Positions 33,604-42,002 of a stretch of DNA of 64,000 bases are shown here, one piece after another. Numbering within the stretch: the stretch's first letter is position 1; each line of letters opens with the position of its first letter. The DNA comes from DAIOEK01 sp963708715. GTDB lineage: Bacteria; Chloroflexota; Anaerolineae; Anaerolineales; Anaerolineaceae. The notes beneath the pieces were generated by a model. It was not told where the DNA came from. It was given only the letters and a program-made list of their open reading frames with translations, and searched no databases. Position numbers and translations under genes: made by a program. The stretch covers positions 1,302,001 to 1,366,000 of the forward strand of contig CAVPSU010000001.1 of assembly GCA_963708715.1 (NCBI GenBank), written 5' to 3'.

Positions 33604-34901
33604 ATACTACTCCGAAAAAATGGGTGAACCCCCTCATAATTTCTATCATTATTATTGTCCTTGCAGCAATATCGATAGGAATTCTTCTTTTCTTAAATAA
33701 CCAGCCGATCCAACGAAGGGGCGTCGAACCGTTGCAAGTAATTCAAGCGATGGAACCCGACTCTGAGAAATGGGGAGTAAATTTTCCCAATCAGTATTCC
33801 ACATTGATGCTGACAAAGAAAAACAATACCCGCACCCAATATGGTGGTTCAGATCCATTTTCCAAACTGGCTGCCGATCCTTACCTGGTGGAATTGTTCG
33901 CAGGATATGGCTTCAGCATTGAATACAACGAAGATCGCGGTCATATGTGGGCATTGGAAGATGTCAGGGGCTCGGACCGGGTAAATGAGAAAACACCCGG
34001 AACCTGCTATTCCTGTAAGTCCTCCTCCAACCCACGCCTTTGGGCAGAATTGGGTATGGAAGCGTACGATAAGATGACGTTTTCTGATCTTACCCCGCGC
34101 ATTGAATATCCGATCGGCTGCGCGAACTGTCATGAAACTGAGACGATGCGCTTGATCGTCACCAATCCTGCCCTGGAACAGGCTCTTCTCGCGCAGGGAA
34201 GAGACTGGAAGACATTCACACGTCAGGAAATGCGCACAGTGGTTTGTGCCAACTGCCATGTGGAATATTACTTCAAAGGGGATGGAAAATATCTCACGTT
34301 CCCCTGGGAAAATGGCACCTCGATCGAGCAAATTGAATCGTACTATAATGCTGCAGGCTTCAAGGATTGGGAACACCCTGATAGTAAAGCTGCCATAATC
34401 AAGATCCAACACCCGGAATACGAAATGTATAGTAACGGCAGCACCCATTTCAATGCCGGGGTTGCCTGCGCAGATTGCCATATGCCCTACACAAGGGATG
34501 GTTCGGTCAAGTTCACAAGCCATGATGTGTTCAGCCCACTGCTCAAACCGGAGAAATCATGCGCGGCGTGTCATACTGATACCCAATATGTGGTCGAACG
34601 GGTTAAGATCATTCAAAACAGCGTTCACAGCACACTCTTGAATACAGAGAAAGCAATCACCGAGGCGATCACTGCTATTAAAACCGCCGATGCGAATCCT
34701 TCCCATGATCCGATCCAACTTGAAGAAGCCAGAAAGCTGCATCGTGCTGCCCAGATCCGCTGGGATTTTGTAGCTGCAGAAAACAGTATGGGATTTCACA
34801 ATCCAGAAGAAGCGCTACGCATCCTGGCTGCCGCTACTGATCTGGCGCGCCAGGCAGAGCTCAAAGCGCACCAGTCATTGGTGATAATAGCTCGTAATTA
34901 A
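33600..34901 (+). CDS. nrfA: Ammonia-forming cytochrome c nitrite reductase NrfA
   Basis: A 433-residue pentaheme enzyme that reduces nitrite to ammonium with six electrons. Its N-terminal hydrophobic segment (residues about 11-33) is an uncleaved anchor or signal. Heme sites: CYSCK (residues 136-140), the catalytic heme with lysine as ligand that defines canonical NrfA, then CANCH, CANCH, CADCH and CAACH. The region GYGFSIEYNEDRGHMWAL and the DxCADCHMPY part are family-typical. With NrfH it forms the NrfHA respiratory complex. Cytochrome c maturation genes are not in the window. Confidence 0.96.
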   Translation: MNTTPKKWVNPLIISIIIIVLAAISIGILLFLNNQPIQRRGVEPLQVIQAMEPDSEKWGVNFPNQYSTLMLTKKNNTRTQYGGSDPFSKLAADPYLVELFAGYGFSIEYNEDRGHMWALEDVRGSDRVNEKTPGTCYSCKSSSNPRLWAELGMEAYDKMTFSDLTPRIEYPIGCANCHETETMRLIVTNPALEQALLAQGRDWKTFTRQEMRTVVCANCHVEYYFKGDGKYLTFPWENGTSIEQIESYYNAAGFKDWEHPDSKAAIIKIQHPEYEMYSNGSTHFNAGVACADCHMPYTRDGSVKFTSHDVFSPLLKPEKSCAACHTDTQYVVERVKIIQNSVHSTLLNTEKAITEAITAIKTADANPSHDPIQLEEARKLHRAAQIRWDFVAAENSMGFHNPEEALRILAAATDLARQAELKAHQSLVIIARN

Positions 34902-34920
34902 TGGATGATTGATTCCTTTA

Positions 34921-34953
34921 GTGCTCCCCAGAAATTTTGGGGGGCGCTTTTTT
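34921..34953 (+). terminator. Intrinsic terminator after nrfHA
   Basis: GTGCTCCCC (34921-34929) pairs with GGGGGGCGC (34939-34947), two G-U pairs included, and is followed by TTTTTT. Confidence 0.85.
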
Positions 34954-34964
34954 AATTCCTACGA

Positions 34965-35444
34965 TTAATCCATCTCTTTTTTAACTTCCCCAAGGAATGC
35001 TTCTTTACTTTGGAGTCTGATCTCTCGAACAGGGATCCTTTCCAACCTGCGTGTGATTTCGACCAGGTTTGCACCCTGTTCATCCCCTTTGTTAATCAGA
35101 GTCAACACTTTTGTAAAATCGGGTAAAAATCCGAACAGCATCACACGATCCGGTCGGTACATCAAAGCCAGGTAGAGTATATCTCCCACCTGTACGGGCT
35201 TAGGCATGGTGAGCATAATAATGATCCGTTTTCCACCCGCTGGAAGGAACTCATAGTTGAGACCGAATGGAATTACCTTTTTCTCTGGATGCAGTTTATT
35301 CCCCGCTTCATCCCAGTAAAACTGCAGGAATTTATTACCATCCCGGGACAACAACAAAATGAATTGCCCCGCATCTGCATGAAAGAGATCCGGTAAAGCC
35401 TGGAAACCAAAGAGCTGGTTTTGAGTAGATCGAGATTCGTCCAT
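34965..35444 (-). CDS. Hypothetical protein, about 159 aa
   Basis: A soluble, beta-rich-looking protein (FILLLSRDGNKFLQFYWDEA, then KRIIIMLTMPKPVQVGDILY) with a charged helical C-terminus (NLVEITRRLERIPVREIRL). I do not recognise the family. ATG 35444 is taken as the start; a TTG three codons upstream is possible, and neither has a clear Shine-Dalgarno. It converges on nrfHA and lies 160 bp after the cspA terminator, so it has its own promoter, which I cannot place. Confidence 0.6.
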   Translation of the reverse strand: MDESRSTQNQLFGFQALPDLFHADAGQFILLLSRDGNKFLQFYWDEAGNKLHPEKKVIPFGLNYEFLPAGGKRIIIMLTMPKPVQVGDILYLALMYRPDRVMLFGFLPDFTKVLTLINKGDEQGANLVEITRRLERIPVREIRLQSKEAFLGEVKKEMD

Positions 35445-35556
35445 TTCGATCAAATTTCTGTATGTTGATTATTGCATAAACACATCCAGGTCAGAAGGGA
35501 TCTTTGTTGTTTGTAGAATGGAATGGCACTTATATTAATGGATGATAGTTAAAACA

Positions 35557-35584
35557 ACAACTCCCGTTTTTCAGCGGGAGTTGT
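35557..35584 (-). terminator. Intrinsic terminator after cspA
   Basis: ACAACTCCCG (35557-35566) pairs with CGGGAGTTGT (35575-35584). On the minus strand the stem is followed by TGTTTTAAC. It closes the RRM-cspA operon. Confidence 0.88.
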
Positions 35585-35602
35585 AATGAGGCAATGGACT
35601 GG

Positions 35603-35812
35603 TTAGACCAGATTGACTCGGGCGGCTTGCATTCCTTTTTGGCCTTTTTCAATGGAAAATTCCACTTTTTGACCTTCTTCGAGAGAACGATAACCGTCGG
35701 CCTGGATGGCGGAAAAATGAACGAATACGTCGGGGCCATTTTCCTGGGCAATAAAGCCATAACCTTTGCTGCTGTTGAACCATTTTACGGTTCCGATAAC
35801 ACGATCAGACAT
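35603..35812 (-). CDS. Cold shock protein, CspA family
   Basis: A 69-residue single cold shock domain. RNP1 is KGYGFI and RNP2 is VFVHF, in the order GTVKWFNSSKGYGFI...DVFVHFSAI, exactly as in bacterial Csp proteins. It binds single-stranded RNA and DNA and melts secondary structure. It follows the RRM protein gene by 29 bp on the same strand, with GGAAG before the ATG, so the two RNA chaperones are co-expressed. The RRM gene's leader terminator would control both. Confidence 0.95.
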   Translation of the reverse strand: MSDRVIGTVKWFNSSKGYGFIAQENGPDVFVHFSAIQADGYRSLEEGQKVEFSIEKGQKGMQAARVNLV

Positions 35813-35841
35813 TTCTTTTCTTCCTTTATAAATAAATCAGA

Positions 35842-36198
35842 TTAAAAACGGCGAGGTCCACCGCTACCGCGGTTTGTACCCTGGCCGCCACGACCAAATC
35901 CACCTCTTGAATCACGGCGGGGGCCACCAAAGCCACCACGATCCGAATCTTCACGAGGGCGCGCCGGATTGACTTTCAATTCACGGTTGCTAAGTTGGTA
36001 ACCGTTGAACATGCTCACGGCCTTCTCTGCATCAGCAGAAGTATCCATTTGCACGAAGCCGAACCCCTTGGAGGTTCCTGTCATCCGGTCTTTAATGAGA
36101 TCCACCGAGTTTACTGTCCCTGCTTGGGAAAACAGAGTGCGTAAATCTTCTTCTGTGGTGGAGTATGGCAAATTGCCTACATACAGTTTCGTTTCCAT
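35842..36198 (-). CDS. RNA-binding protein with one RRM and a Gly/Arg-rich tail
   Basis: A 118-residue protein. Residues 1-80 form an RRM: RNP2 is LYVGNL and RNP1 is KGFGFVQM. The last 35 residues are rich in Gly, Arg and Ser with RGG repeats (RGGFGGPRRDSRGGFGRGG), like the cold-induced Rbp proteins of cyanobacteria. It probably acts as an RNA chaperone. Tandem ATGs occur at 36201 and 36198; AGGAAAAGG is just upstream and 36198 has the better spacing. cspA follows. The upstream leader carries a terminator-like hairpin and a perfect palindrome. Confidence 0.9.
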   Translation of the reverse strand: METKLYVGNLPYSTTEEDLRTLFSQAGTVNSVDLIKDRMTGTSKGFGFVQMDTSADAEKAVSMFNGYQLSNRELKVNPARPREDSDRGGFGGPRRDSRGGFGRGGQGTNRGSGGPRRF

Positions 36199-36216
36199 CA
36201 TCCTTTTCCTGATCAC

Positions 36217-36231
36217 TCGACCTTAGGTCGA
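36217..36231. promoter_or_regulatory. Palindrome next to the RRM gene ribosome-binding site
   Basis: TCGACC-TTA-GGTCGA is a perfect inverted repeat 15 bp long, about 19 bp before the start codon. In RNA it would form a small hairpin between the leader terminator and the Shine-Dalgarno; it could also be a protein site. Confidence 0.45.
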
Positions 36232-36268
36232 AAAAAGAGCCGCTTACCTGATTTTCAAGTCGCGCGGC
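36231..36268 (-). terminator. Terminator-like hairpin in the RRM-cspA leader
   Basis: On the minus strand GCCGC (36268-36264) pairs with GCGGC (36243-36239) across a 20-nt loop, followed by TCTTTTTT. It lies between the candidate -10 (36302-36307) and the start codon, so it may attenuate the operon. The stem is short, so confidence is moderate. Confidence 0.5.
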
Positions 36269-36301
36269 ATTTGCACACAAGCCCTACTTCAAGGCAAAAA
36301 T

Positions 36302-36307
36302 ATTATA
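36302..36307 (-). promoter_or_regulatory. Candidate -10 of the RRM-cspA operon
   Basis: TATAAT on the minus strand within GGTTATAATATT, giving a leader of about 95 nt. The -35 is poor. The rest of the 352-bp gap up to 36550 is AT-rich and shows no gene. Confidence 0.45.
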
Positions 36308-36550
36308 ACCCAATTCCTTAATTAATAATAGGGTTAGAATATTGGTTTTATAGAATGTTTTTTTCCGATTTGTCAACATGATCTTTGAATTGTTTGATTC
36401 ATTGCACTTCTCATGATAAAACACTAGTATTGATATTTCGTTCTCATTCAACAAATTTGAGGATAAGGATGGCTGCTTTGCCCAATTCGTTAGAACTCCA
36501 TTCGAAACAGATGGAATGAAAAGCAATTTCCCCACACCCGCATTTGGTGG

Positions 36551-37240
36551 ATGCTGCTTTCAAGGAGTCTCCTATTTTTATCCGTTCAAGGTGTGATCGC
36601 TATCCTCTACTTACTTTCTGGCAGCTCTCATGCCTGGGAAGACTCCATCCGGTGGTGGCTGGTTGGCGTGACCATCACAAATCTGATCTCTCTTTGGTTA
36701 TTGGTCATTTCTGCCCGTGCGGAAGGAATCCGGTTTTGGGATTACTACCGGGTGGAAAAACACAATGTTGGAAAAGAATTGCTGATTCTTGCCGGTCTTT
36801 TTCTCATCGGTGGACCACTTGCATATTTCCCGAATCCGCTACTCGCAAATCTGCTGTGGGGAGACCCAATCATCCCATTTAACATGATGTTTCTGCCCCT
36901 CCCGGGCGTGATCAAATATCTGTTAATAGTTTTATTCCCCGTCTCCGTGGCTCTTGCTGAAATACCAACCTATTACCTGTATGTGATGCCGCGGCTTGAA
37001 GCGATCGGTTTAGGGAGATGGGGATCATTGTTGATAACAACCGTTGTTCATTCGTTACAGCATGTATTCTTCCCCTTCATTCTGGATGGAAAATTCATTC
37101 TATGGCGTGCGGTCATGTTCCTGCCATTCGCCATATTTACTGGTTTATTGATCCGGTGGAGACCCAGACTTGCACCCTATATGCTCGTTTTGCATGGATT
37201 AATAGATCTATCGTTACCGTTATTTATCCCCATACAGTAA
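36551..37240 (+). CDS. Polytopic membrane protein, possibly CPBP-like
   Basis: A 229-residue protein with six or seven hydrophobic segments. AEIPTYYLYVMPRLEA, HSLQHVFFP and LVLHGLIDLSLP are spaced like the Glu, His and His/Asp motifs of CPBP/CAAX-type intramembrane proteases, but the canonical EExxxR is missing, so activity is uncertain. The ribosome-binding site is weak (GGTGG). It lies 32 bp before the next small gene on the same strand, at the start of a run that ends with rnhB. Confidence 0.55.
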   Translation: MLLSRSLLFLSVQGVIAILYLLSGSSHAWEDSIRWWLVGVTITNLISLWLLVISARAEGIRFWDYYRVEKHNVGKELLILAGLFLIGGPLAYFPNPLLANLLWGDPIIPFNMMFLPLPGVIKYLLIVLFPVSVALAEIPTYYLYVMPRLEAIGLGRWGSLLITTVVHSLQHVFFPFILDGKFILWRAVMFLPFAIFTGLLIRWRPRLAPYMLVLHGLIDLSLPLFIPIQ

Positions 37241-37272
37241 AATGAAGAAGACCTTGGAAAGCAGAAAAAACT

Positions 37273-37584
37273 ATGACAGATGAAAAAAGTGATTTCGTGA
37301 TTGAAGCTGTGCGTTATCAACCAGACGGGTGGATCGATTTCGTCAGGCTCTATGAACGGAGGGGGGCATCCTTTTCCGATATAGTGCTTTGCGATCGCGA
37401 AAAAGTTCTACACCTTCTGAAAACGCACAAAGTGATTCATACCGGTGTGCGGTTATCCGGTTTAGCTTCCACATTTCGGTTGGATAGCCTGGTGAAAATG
37501 GATGAATCTGCAAATAAAATGGTGCTCTACAACACCGACGAGATTCCGAACATTGATCTGCTGTTGAATGTACCCGTTCTCTAA
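37273..37584 (+). CDS. Hypothetical protein, 103 aa
   Basis: A small soluble protein (VIEAVRYQPDGWIDFVRLYE, then CDREKVLHLLKTHKVIHTG) with a hydrophobic final strand IDLLLNVPVL. I do not recognise it. Codon use and the tight spacing (32 bp after the membrane protein, 12 bp before the glycosyltransferase) support a real gene. GGAAAG lies upstream of the ATG. Confidence 0.6.
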   Translation: MTDEKSDFVIEAVRYQPDGWIDFVRLYERRGASFSDIVLCDREKVLHLLKTHKVIHTGVRLSGLASTFRLDSLVKMDESANKMVLYNTDEIPNIDLLLNVPVL

Positions 37585-37596
37585 GGATTATTTATT

Positions 37597-38325
37597 TTGC
37601 CGGACCCTTTCCTCTCCATCATATTCCCTGCTCATAATGAGGAAATCAGGCTGATCCGCGCCCTGGATCAAACGATCGCGTATCTGGCGACACAGCCTTT
37701 CTCCGCTGAGATACTCGTCATCGAAAACGGCAGCACCGATCAAACCTTCAACATTGCAGAAGCTTACTCCGTTGCGCACCCATCAGTCCATGTGTTCCAC
37801 ACAGACCAAGCCGGGAAAGGTCTGGCAATCAAACGCGGGATGCTTTCCGCCCAGGGTGATTACCGGTTTGCCTGCGATGTAGATCTTTCGATGCCCATCT
37901 CTGAGATCAATCGGTTCATACCTCCCATGCTGACTGAAGATATTGTCATTGCATCGCGCGAAGCATCCGGTGCGATTCGGTACAACGAACCAGGCTATCG
38001 GCACGTTATTGGTCGAATTTTTAACGGACTGGTACGGTTGATCGCCCTGCATGGAATCCGTGATTCGCAGTGCGGATTTAAGTGTTTTTCCCGAAAAGCA
38101 GCGGAAGATTTGTTCCCACTCCAGACCATCATGGGATGGACATACGACGTTGAGATCCTTTTTATTGCACGTAAAAAGAAATTCAAAATTGTGGAGATAG
38201 GTATCCCCTGGTATCACGATCCGAATTCGAAAGTGAAAGTCCTGAGAGATTCGGTTCGAATGCTTGCAGATCTATTCCTTATTCGCTGGAACTACATCAA
38301 AGGATGCTATGCGCCAAAAAGGTGA
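37597..38325 (+). CDS. Glycosyltransferase family 2, dolichyl-phosphate glucosyltransferase-like
   Basis: A 242-residue GT-A enzyme. LSIIFPAHNEE is the nucleotide-sugar strand, ENGSTDQTFNIAEAY the second, DVDLSMP the metal-binding DxD region, and DSQCGFKCFSRKAAEDLFP the acceptor loop typical of polyprenyl-phosphate glucosyl/mannosyltransferases. It would move a sugar from a nucleotide donor onto a lipid phosphate at the cytoplasmic membrane. The start is TTG 37597 with AAGGA upstream; no ATG fits before the first motif. Its end overlaps rnhB by 17 bp. Confidence 0.85.
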   Translation: MPDPFLSIIFPAHNEEIRLIRALDQTIAYLATQPFSAEILVIENGSTDQTFNIAEAYSVAHPSVHVFHTDQAGKGLAIKRGMLSAQGDYRFACDVDLSMPISEINRFIPPMLTEDIVIASREASGAIRYNEPGYRHVIGRIFNGLVRLIALHGIRDSQCGFKCFSRKAAEDLFPLQTIMGWTYDVEILFIARKKKFKIVEIGIPWYHDPNSKVKVLRDSVRMLADLFLIRWNYIKGCYAPKR

Positions 38326-38962
38326 ACTGTTACTTCTCCCATCTCATCCGGACCTCTCCTTCGAAAAAATACTATGGAAGGCAGGTTATCCTTATCTCGC
38401 AGGGATAGATGAGGCTGGAAGGGGAGCGTGGGCGGGTCCGGTTGCAGCAGCTGCGGTTATTTTTCACGCGGTTGACGTAATGCCAGTCCTCCTGGAGCAG
38501 GTCAACGACTCCAAGAAGCTTTCGACGAAACAGAGGGAACTTTTGTCTTTGGAAATTAAGGCGTATGCTGCTTGCTGGGGCGTGGGCTTTGCGTCAGCGG
38601 ATGAGATCGATAGTATTGGGATCCTACCTGCCACCAGGCTTGCCATGAAACGGGCTGTTTCGAGTCTCGCCATTTTTCCCGTCCATCTCTTGTTGGATTA
38701 TGTGAAGATCCCAGATGTTGCCATTCCCCAAACCTCGCTGGTTAAGGGAGATGCACGCTGCGTATCCATTGCAGCAGCATCGATTTTGGCAAAGACCGCC
38801 CGGGACCATGTCATGATTGAACAGGATGAACTCCATCCGGGTTATGGCTGGTCTTCCAATAAAGGATATGGAACGGCGGCGCATCGGAGTTCCATCCAAT
38901 CTCTTGGTCTCACTCCAATCCACCGCCGTAGCTTTCGCCCAATGTTAGTTAATTCTATCTAG
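38309..38962 (+). CDS. rnhB: Ribonuclease HII
   Basis: A 217-residue RNase HII that cuts RNA in RNA-DNA hybrids and removes single ribonucleotides. GIDEAGRGAWAGPV holds the first catalytic Asp-Glu pair, NDSKKLSTKQRE the substrate loop, LLLDYVKIP and VKGDARCVSIAAASILAKTA the remaining acidic sites. ATG 38309 is used because AAAGGATGCT precedes it and the length fits. It overlaps the end of the glycosyltransferase gene, and its stop shares the bases CTAG with the stop of the convergent P-type ATPase gene. Confidence 0.93.
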   Translation: MRQKGELLLLPSHPDLSFEKILWKAGYPYLAGIDEAGRGAWAGPVAAAAVIFHAVDVMPVLLEQVNDSKKLSTKQRELLSLEIKAYAACWGVGFASADEIDSIGILPATRLAMKRAVSSLAIFPVHLLLDYVKIPDVAIPQTSLVKGDARCVSIAAASILAKTARDHVMIEQDELHPGYGWSSNKGYGTAAHRSSIQSLGLTPIHRRSFRPMLVNSI

Positions 38963-41811
38963 TCTTCTTTCTCCGCCGGTTCATCTGACAAAACATCTCC
39001 AAAATTCTTTCTCTCAGGTGAGAAGAAGAATTTTGTCACCTCTGCTGCAATAGATGGAATCGCCAGAAGCGGAAGGATCTCAGCCCATTGAGCCCAACCA
39101 AGGGGCAGGGTATTGAATACATCATTTAAACCTGGAATATAAACCACAGCCATGATCATTACCAGGGAAGCCATTACTGCGATATTCATCCATTTGTTGG
39201 TAAACAGTCCAATTTTGATGATCGGATAATATTCCGATCGGGCAGTGAATGCTCTGAGCAATTCTGAACAACTGAGGGTAACAAATGCCATCGTCTCGGC
39301 GAATGCGATATGCTGCGGGTCGACAACCCGACCAATGTAATAGGCACCCAGCGTCACAGATGTGATCGCTATCGTCTGGACAAGGATTCCCAAACGCATA
39401 TACCGATTGATAATGCTTTCTTTGGGTGGTCGGGGAGGTTGCAACATGATATCTGGATCACCCTTTTCTGTCCCAAGGGCAAGCGCCGGCGCACCATCTG
39501 TTACCAGGTTGAGCCACAACAGTTGGATTGCGGTCAATGGGGATGGCCAGCCAAACATTGTCGCGAGAAATATGACCAGGATTTCTGCCATGTTGCACGA
39601 GATAAGGTAATAAACGAACTTGCGGATATTGCTATAGATTACCCGACCCTGTTCGACAGCTGAGACGATGCTTACATAATTGTCGTCGGTTAATACCATG
39701 TCGGCGGTCTCTTTCGCAACATCCGTCCCGGTAATCCCCATGGCAACGCCAATATCGGCCAGTTTGATCGCGGGTGCGTCGTTTACACCATCTCCTGTCA
39801 TTGCAACAACTTCATCATTGGCGCGTAAAGCTTCCACAATCTTCATTTTGTGCTCGGGTGAGACCCGCGCATATACATCAGTTAACTTAACTTCTTCCCG
39901 CATCTCATCCGGTGACAGGTCGTTGATCTCCGCGCCGGTCCGGACTCGGCGTCCTTTACCAAGCAACCCGATCGATTCAGCGATCGCTCTGGCTGTATTC
40001 GGGTAATCTCCTGTGATCATGATAGTCCGGATGCCAGCTTCCTTTGCCCTGAGTAGCGCAGGTTTCACTTCCGGTCTGGGCGGGTCGATCATTCCAACCA
40101 GACCTGCGAAAACCAACTCTTTTTCCAGTGTGTCACTGGTAATTTCTTCCGGCTTTTCCGGAACCAATCGATATGCCAGACCTAGCACGCGCAATGCAGA
40201 TTGAGTCATTTCATCATTGGCGGCAATGATCGTGGAGCGCATCTCATCTGTCAGGGGAGGAGTTGACTGGTCATCCATCGCCTGGTAATGTGAACAAAGC
40301 TTGAGAACTTCATCTGGAGCGCCTTTGACCGCGATGGCGTACCACTCCTTTTTATTTGCGCCATAAACAGGAGAGAAATCACTATCATCCGGGTGCTTCA
40401 CTGCATGCACTGTAACCATTCGTTTCCGAACCGAGTCGAATGGAATTTCTTCTTCGCGAGGATATGCCGTGAGCATCCCGGAAACGGTGGCGCCTGCTTT
40501 GGCTGCAGCAACCAGTAACGCGCCTTCAGTGGGATCACCTATCATTCGGAAGGTAGATTCTCCACCATTCCCTTCTTCCAGTTGGGCGTCATTATTCAAC
40601 ACGCTTACCCATAGTGCAGTAGAGACTGCGGGAAACTTCTTTAGTTCGACAACATTTCCAGCGATGGAAAACTCCCCATCCGTAGAATAACCAGAACCGG
40701 ATACGTCTACAAATTTGCCATCCACCCATAATCGAGTGACTGTCATTTCGTTCTGCGTCAAGGTCCCGGTTTTATCCGAGCAGATGACGGTAGCAGATCC
40801 CAAAGTTTCCACACTGGCAAGTTTCCGAATTAGTGCATGCCGTTTGACCATTTCGCGCATTCCCAATGCCAACGAGATGGTGACAATGGCGGGGAGCCCT
40901 TCGGGTACAGCGGCAATAGCCAGAGAAACGGCGATCATGAATGTATCGACGATGGCTTGAATATCGTTGTGATTACGAATGACGCCCACCGCAAAGACCA
41001 AACCGCAAATGACCAGCGCGCCTATCCCTAGTAATTTTCCCAGCTCTTCAAGCCTTTTCTGCAGCGGTGTTTCTTCCATCTCCACTGATTGGAGCATGGT
41101 TGCGATCAAGCCCAGTTGGGTATGCATCCCGGTGCTGACGACCACTCCTTTCCCACGACCATAGGAAATTAATGTTCCCATGAACGCGGTGTTTTTACGG
41201 TCGCCAAGAGGAATCTCCCGTTCAAGGGAATCCTGGGCGGATTTTTGAACCGGGAGGGATTCTCCGGTGAGAGCTGCTTCTTCCACCTTGAGGTTAATAG
41301 CCTCCACCAGGCGGATATCCGCGGGAACGTAGTTACCCGCTTCCAAAAAAAGCACATCACCCGGAACCAGTTGGGGAGCCGGGACGGATATCCGCTTACC
41401 ATCTCGCAACACCTGCGCTTCTGGCGATGCAAGCTTCTTTAAAGCAGCCAGCGCCTGTTCAGCTCGACTCTCCTGAACGACGCCAAGGATCGCATTCAAG
41501 ACAACGATCGCGATGATCGCTGCCGCTTCGACATACTCTCCCATCACAGCCGATATAACTGAAGCGACAATCAATAGAATTACGACAAAGCTCTTAAGTT
41601 GGTCCAGGACCATGCGCAGAAAACCTGGTCGAGGAGCTTCCTGAAGTTGATTAAACCCGTATTGTTTGCGCCTATTTTCAACTTCAGCAGAGCTCAGACC
41701 ATCCTGCAGTCTCGTATCCAGTTGGACCAAGACTTCTTCCTGGCTGAGGGAATGCCAATGCACTTGTATATCGGCATCAGTCGATCGTATATCTTTACTT
41801 GGTGTGAGCAC
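38959..41811 (-). CDS. P2A-type cation-transporting ATPase (Ca2+-type)
   Basis: A 950-residue P-type ATPase with about ten membrane segments. EEAALTGESLPVQK is the actuator loop, CSDKTGTLTQNEMTVT carries the phosphorylated Asp, and TGDGVNDAPAIKLADIGVAM the hinge. M4 PEGLPAIVTISLALG and M6 NLVTDGAPALALG match the SERCA/PMR1-type Ca2+ or Mn2+ pumps. It would export Ca2+ at the cost of ATP. The start is GTG 41811 with AGGAG upstream. It stands alone and converges on rnhB with overlapping stops. Confidence 0.92.
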   Translation of the reverse strand: MLTPSKDIRSTDADIQVHWHSLSQEEVLVQLDTRLQDGLSSAEVENRRKQYGFNQLQEAPRPGFLRMVLDQLKSFVVILLIVASVISAVMGEYVEAAAIIAIVVLNAILGVVQESRAEQALAALKKLASPEAQVLRDGKRISVPAPQLVPGDVLFLEAGNYVPADIRLVEAINLKVEEAALTGESLPVQKSAQDSLEREIPLGDRKNTAFMGTLISYGRGKGVVVSTGMHTQLGLIATMLQSVEMEETPLQKRLEELGKLLGIGALVICGLVFAVGVIRNHNDIQAIVDTFMIAVSLAIAAVPEGLPAIVTISLALGMREMVKRHALIRKLASVETLGSATVICSDKTGTLTQNEMTVTRLWVDGKFVDVSGSGYSTDGEFSIAGNVVELKKFPAVSTALWVSVLNNDAQLEEGNGGESTFRMIGDPTEGALLVAAAKAGATVSGMLTAYPREEEIPFDSVRKRMVTVHAVKHPDDSDFSPVYGANKKEWYAIAVKGAPDEVLKLCSHYQAMDDQSTPPLTDEMRSTIIAANDEMTQSALRVLGLAYRLVPEKPEEITSDTLEKELVFAGLVGMIDPPRPEVKPALLRAKEAGIRTIMITGDYPNTARAIAESIGLLGKGRRVRTGAEINDLSPDEMREEVKLTDVYARVSPEHKMKIVEALRANDEVVAMTGDGVNDAPAIKLADIGVAMGITGTDVAKETADMVLTDDNYVSIVSAVEQGRVIYSNIRKFVYYLISCNMAEILVIFLATMFGWPSPLTAIQLLWLNLVTDGAPALALGTEKGDPDIMLQPPRPPKESIINRYMRLGILVQTIAITSVTLGAYYIGRVVDPQHIAFAETMAFVTLSCSELLRAFTARSEYYPIIKIGLFTNKWMNIAVMASLVMIMAVVYIPGLNDVFNTLPLGWAQWAEILPLLAIPSIAAEVTKFFFSPERKNFGDVLSDEPAEKED

Positions 41812-42002
41812 TGTCTCTCTCCTAGATAGTTGGTTAAATTGGTTAATGGACTCTAATTAAATTCGTTGAATTATCCGTACTTTTCGCTATCAAATACTAT
41901 CAATCGAAAAATAGGCGCTGAATAATGGAGCTGTCAAAATCCATCAATAGTATTGTAAACGAATAATGTCACTACGTAATAACAGTGCGAATGCTGCTCT
42001 TC

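Noticed and set aside
38959..41811. Long open frames antisense to the P-type ATPase, secA, gyrA and PFOR genes
   Set aside because: They have no family motifs or ribosome-binding sites, and the opposite strand carries complete, well-known proteins.
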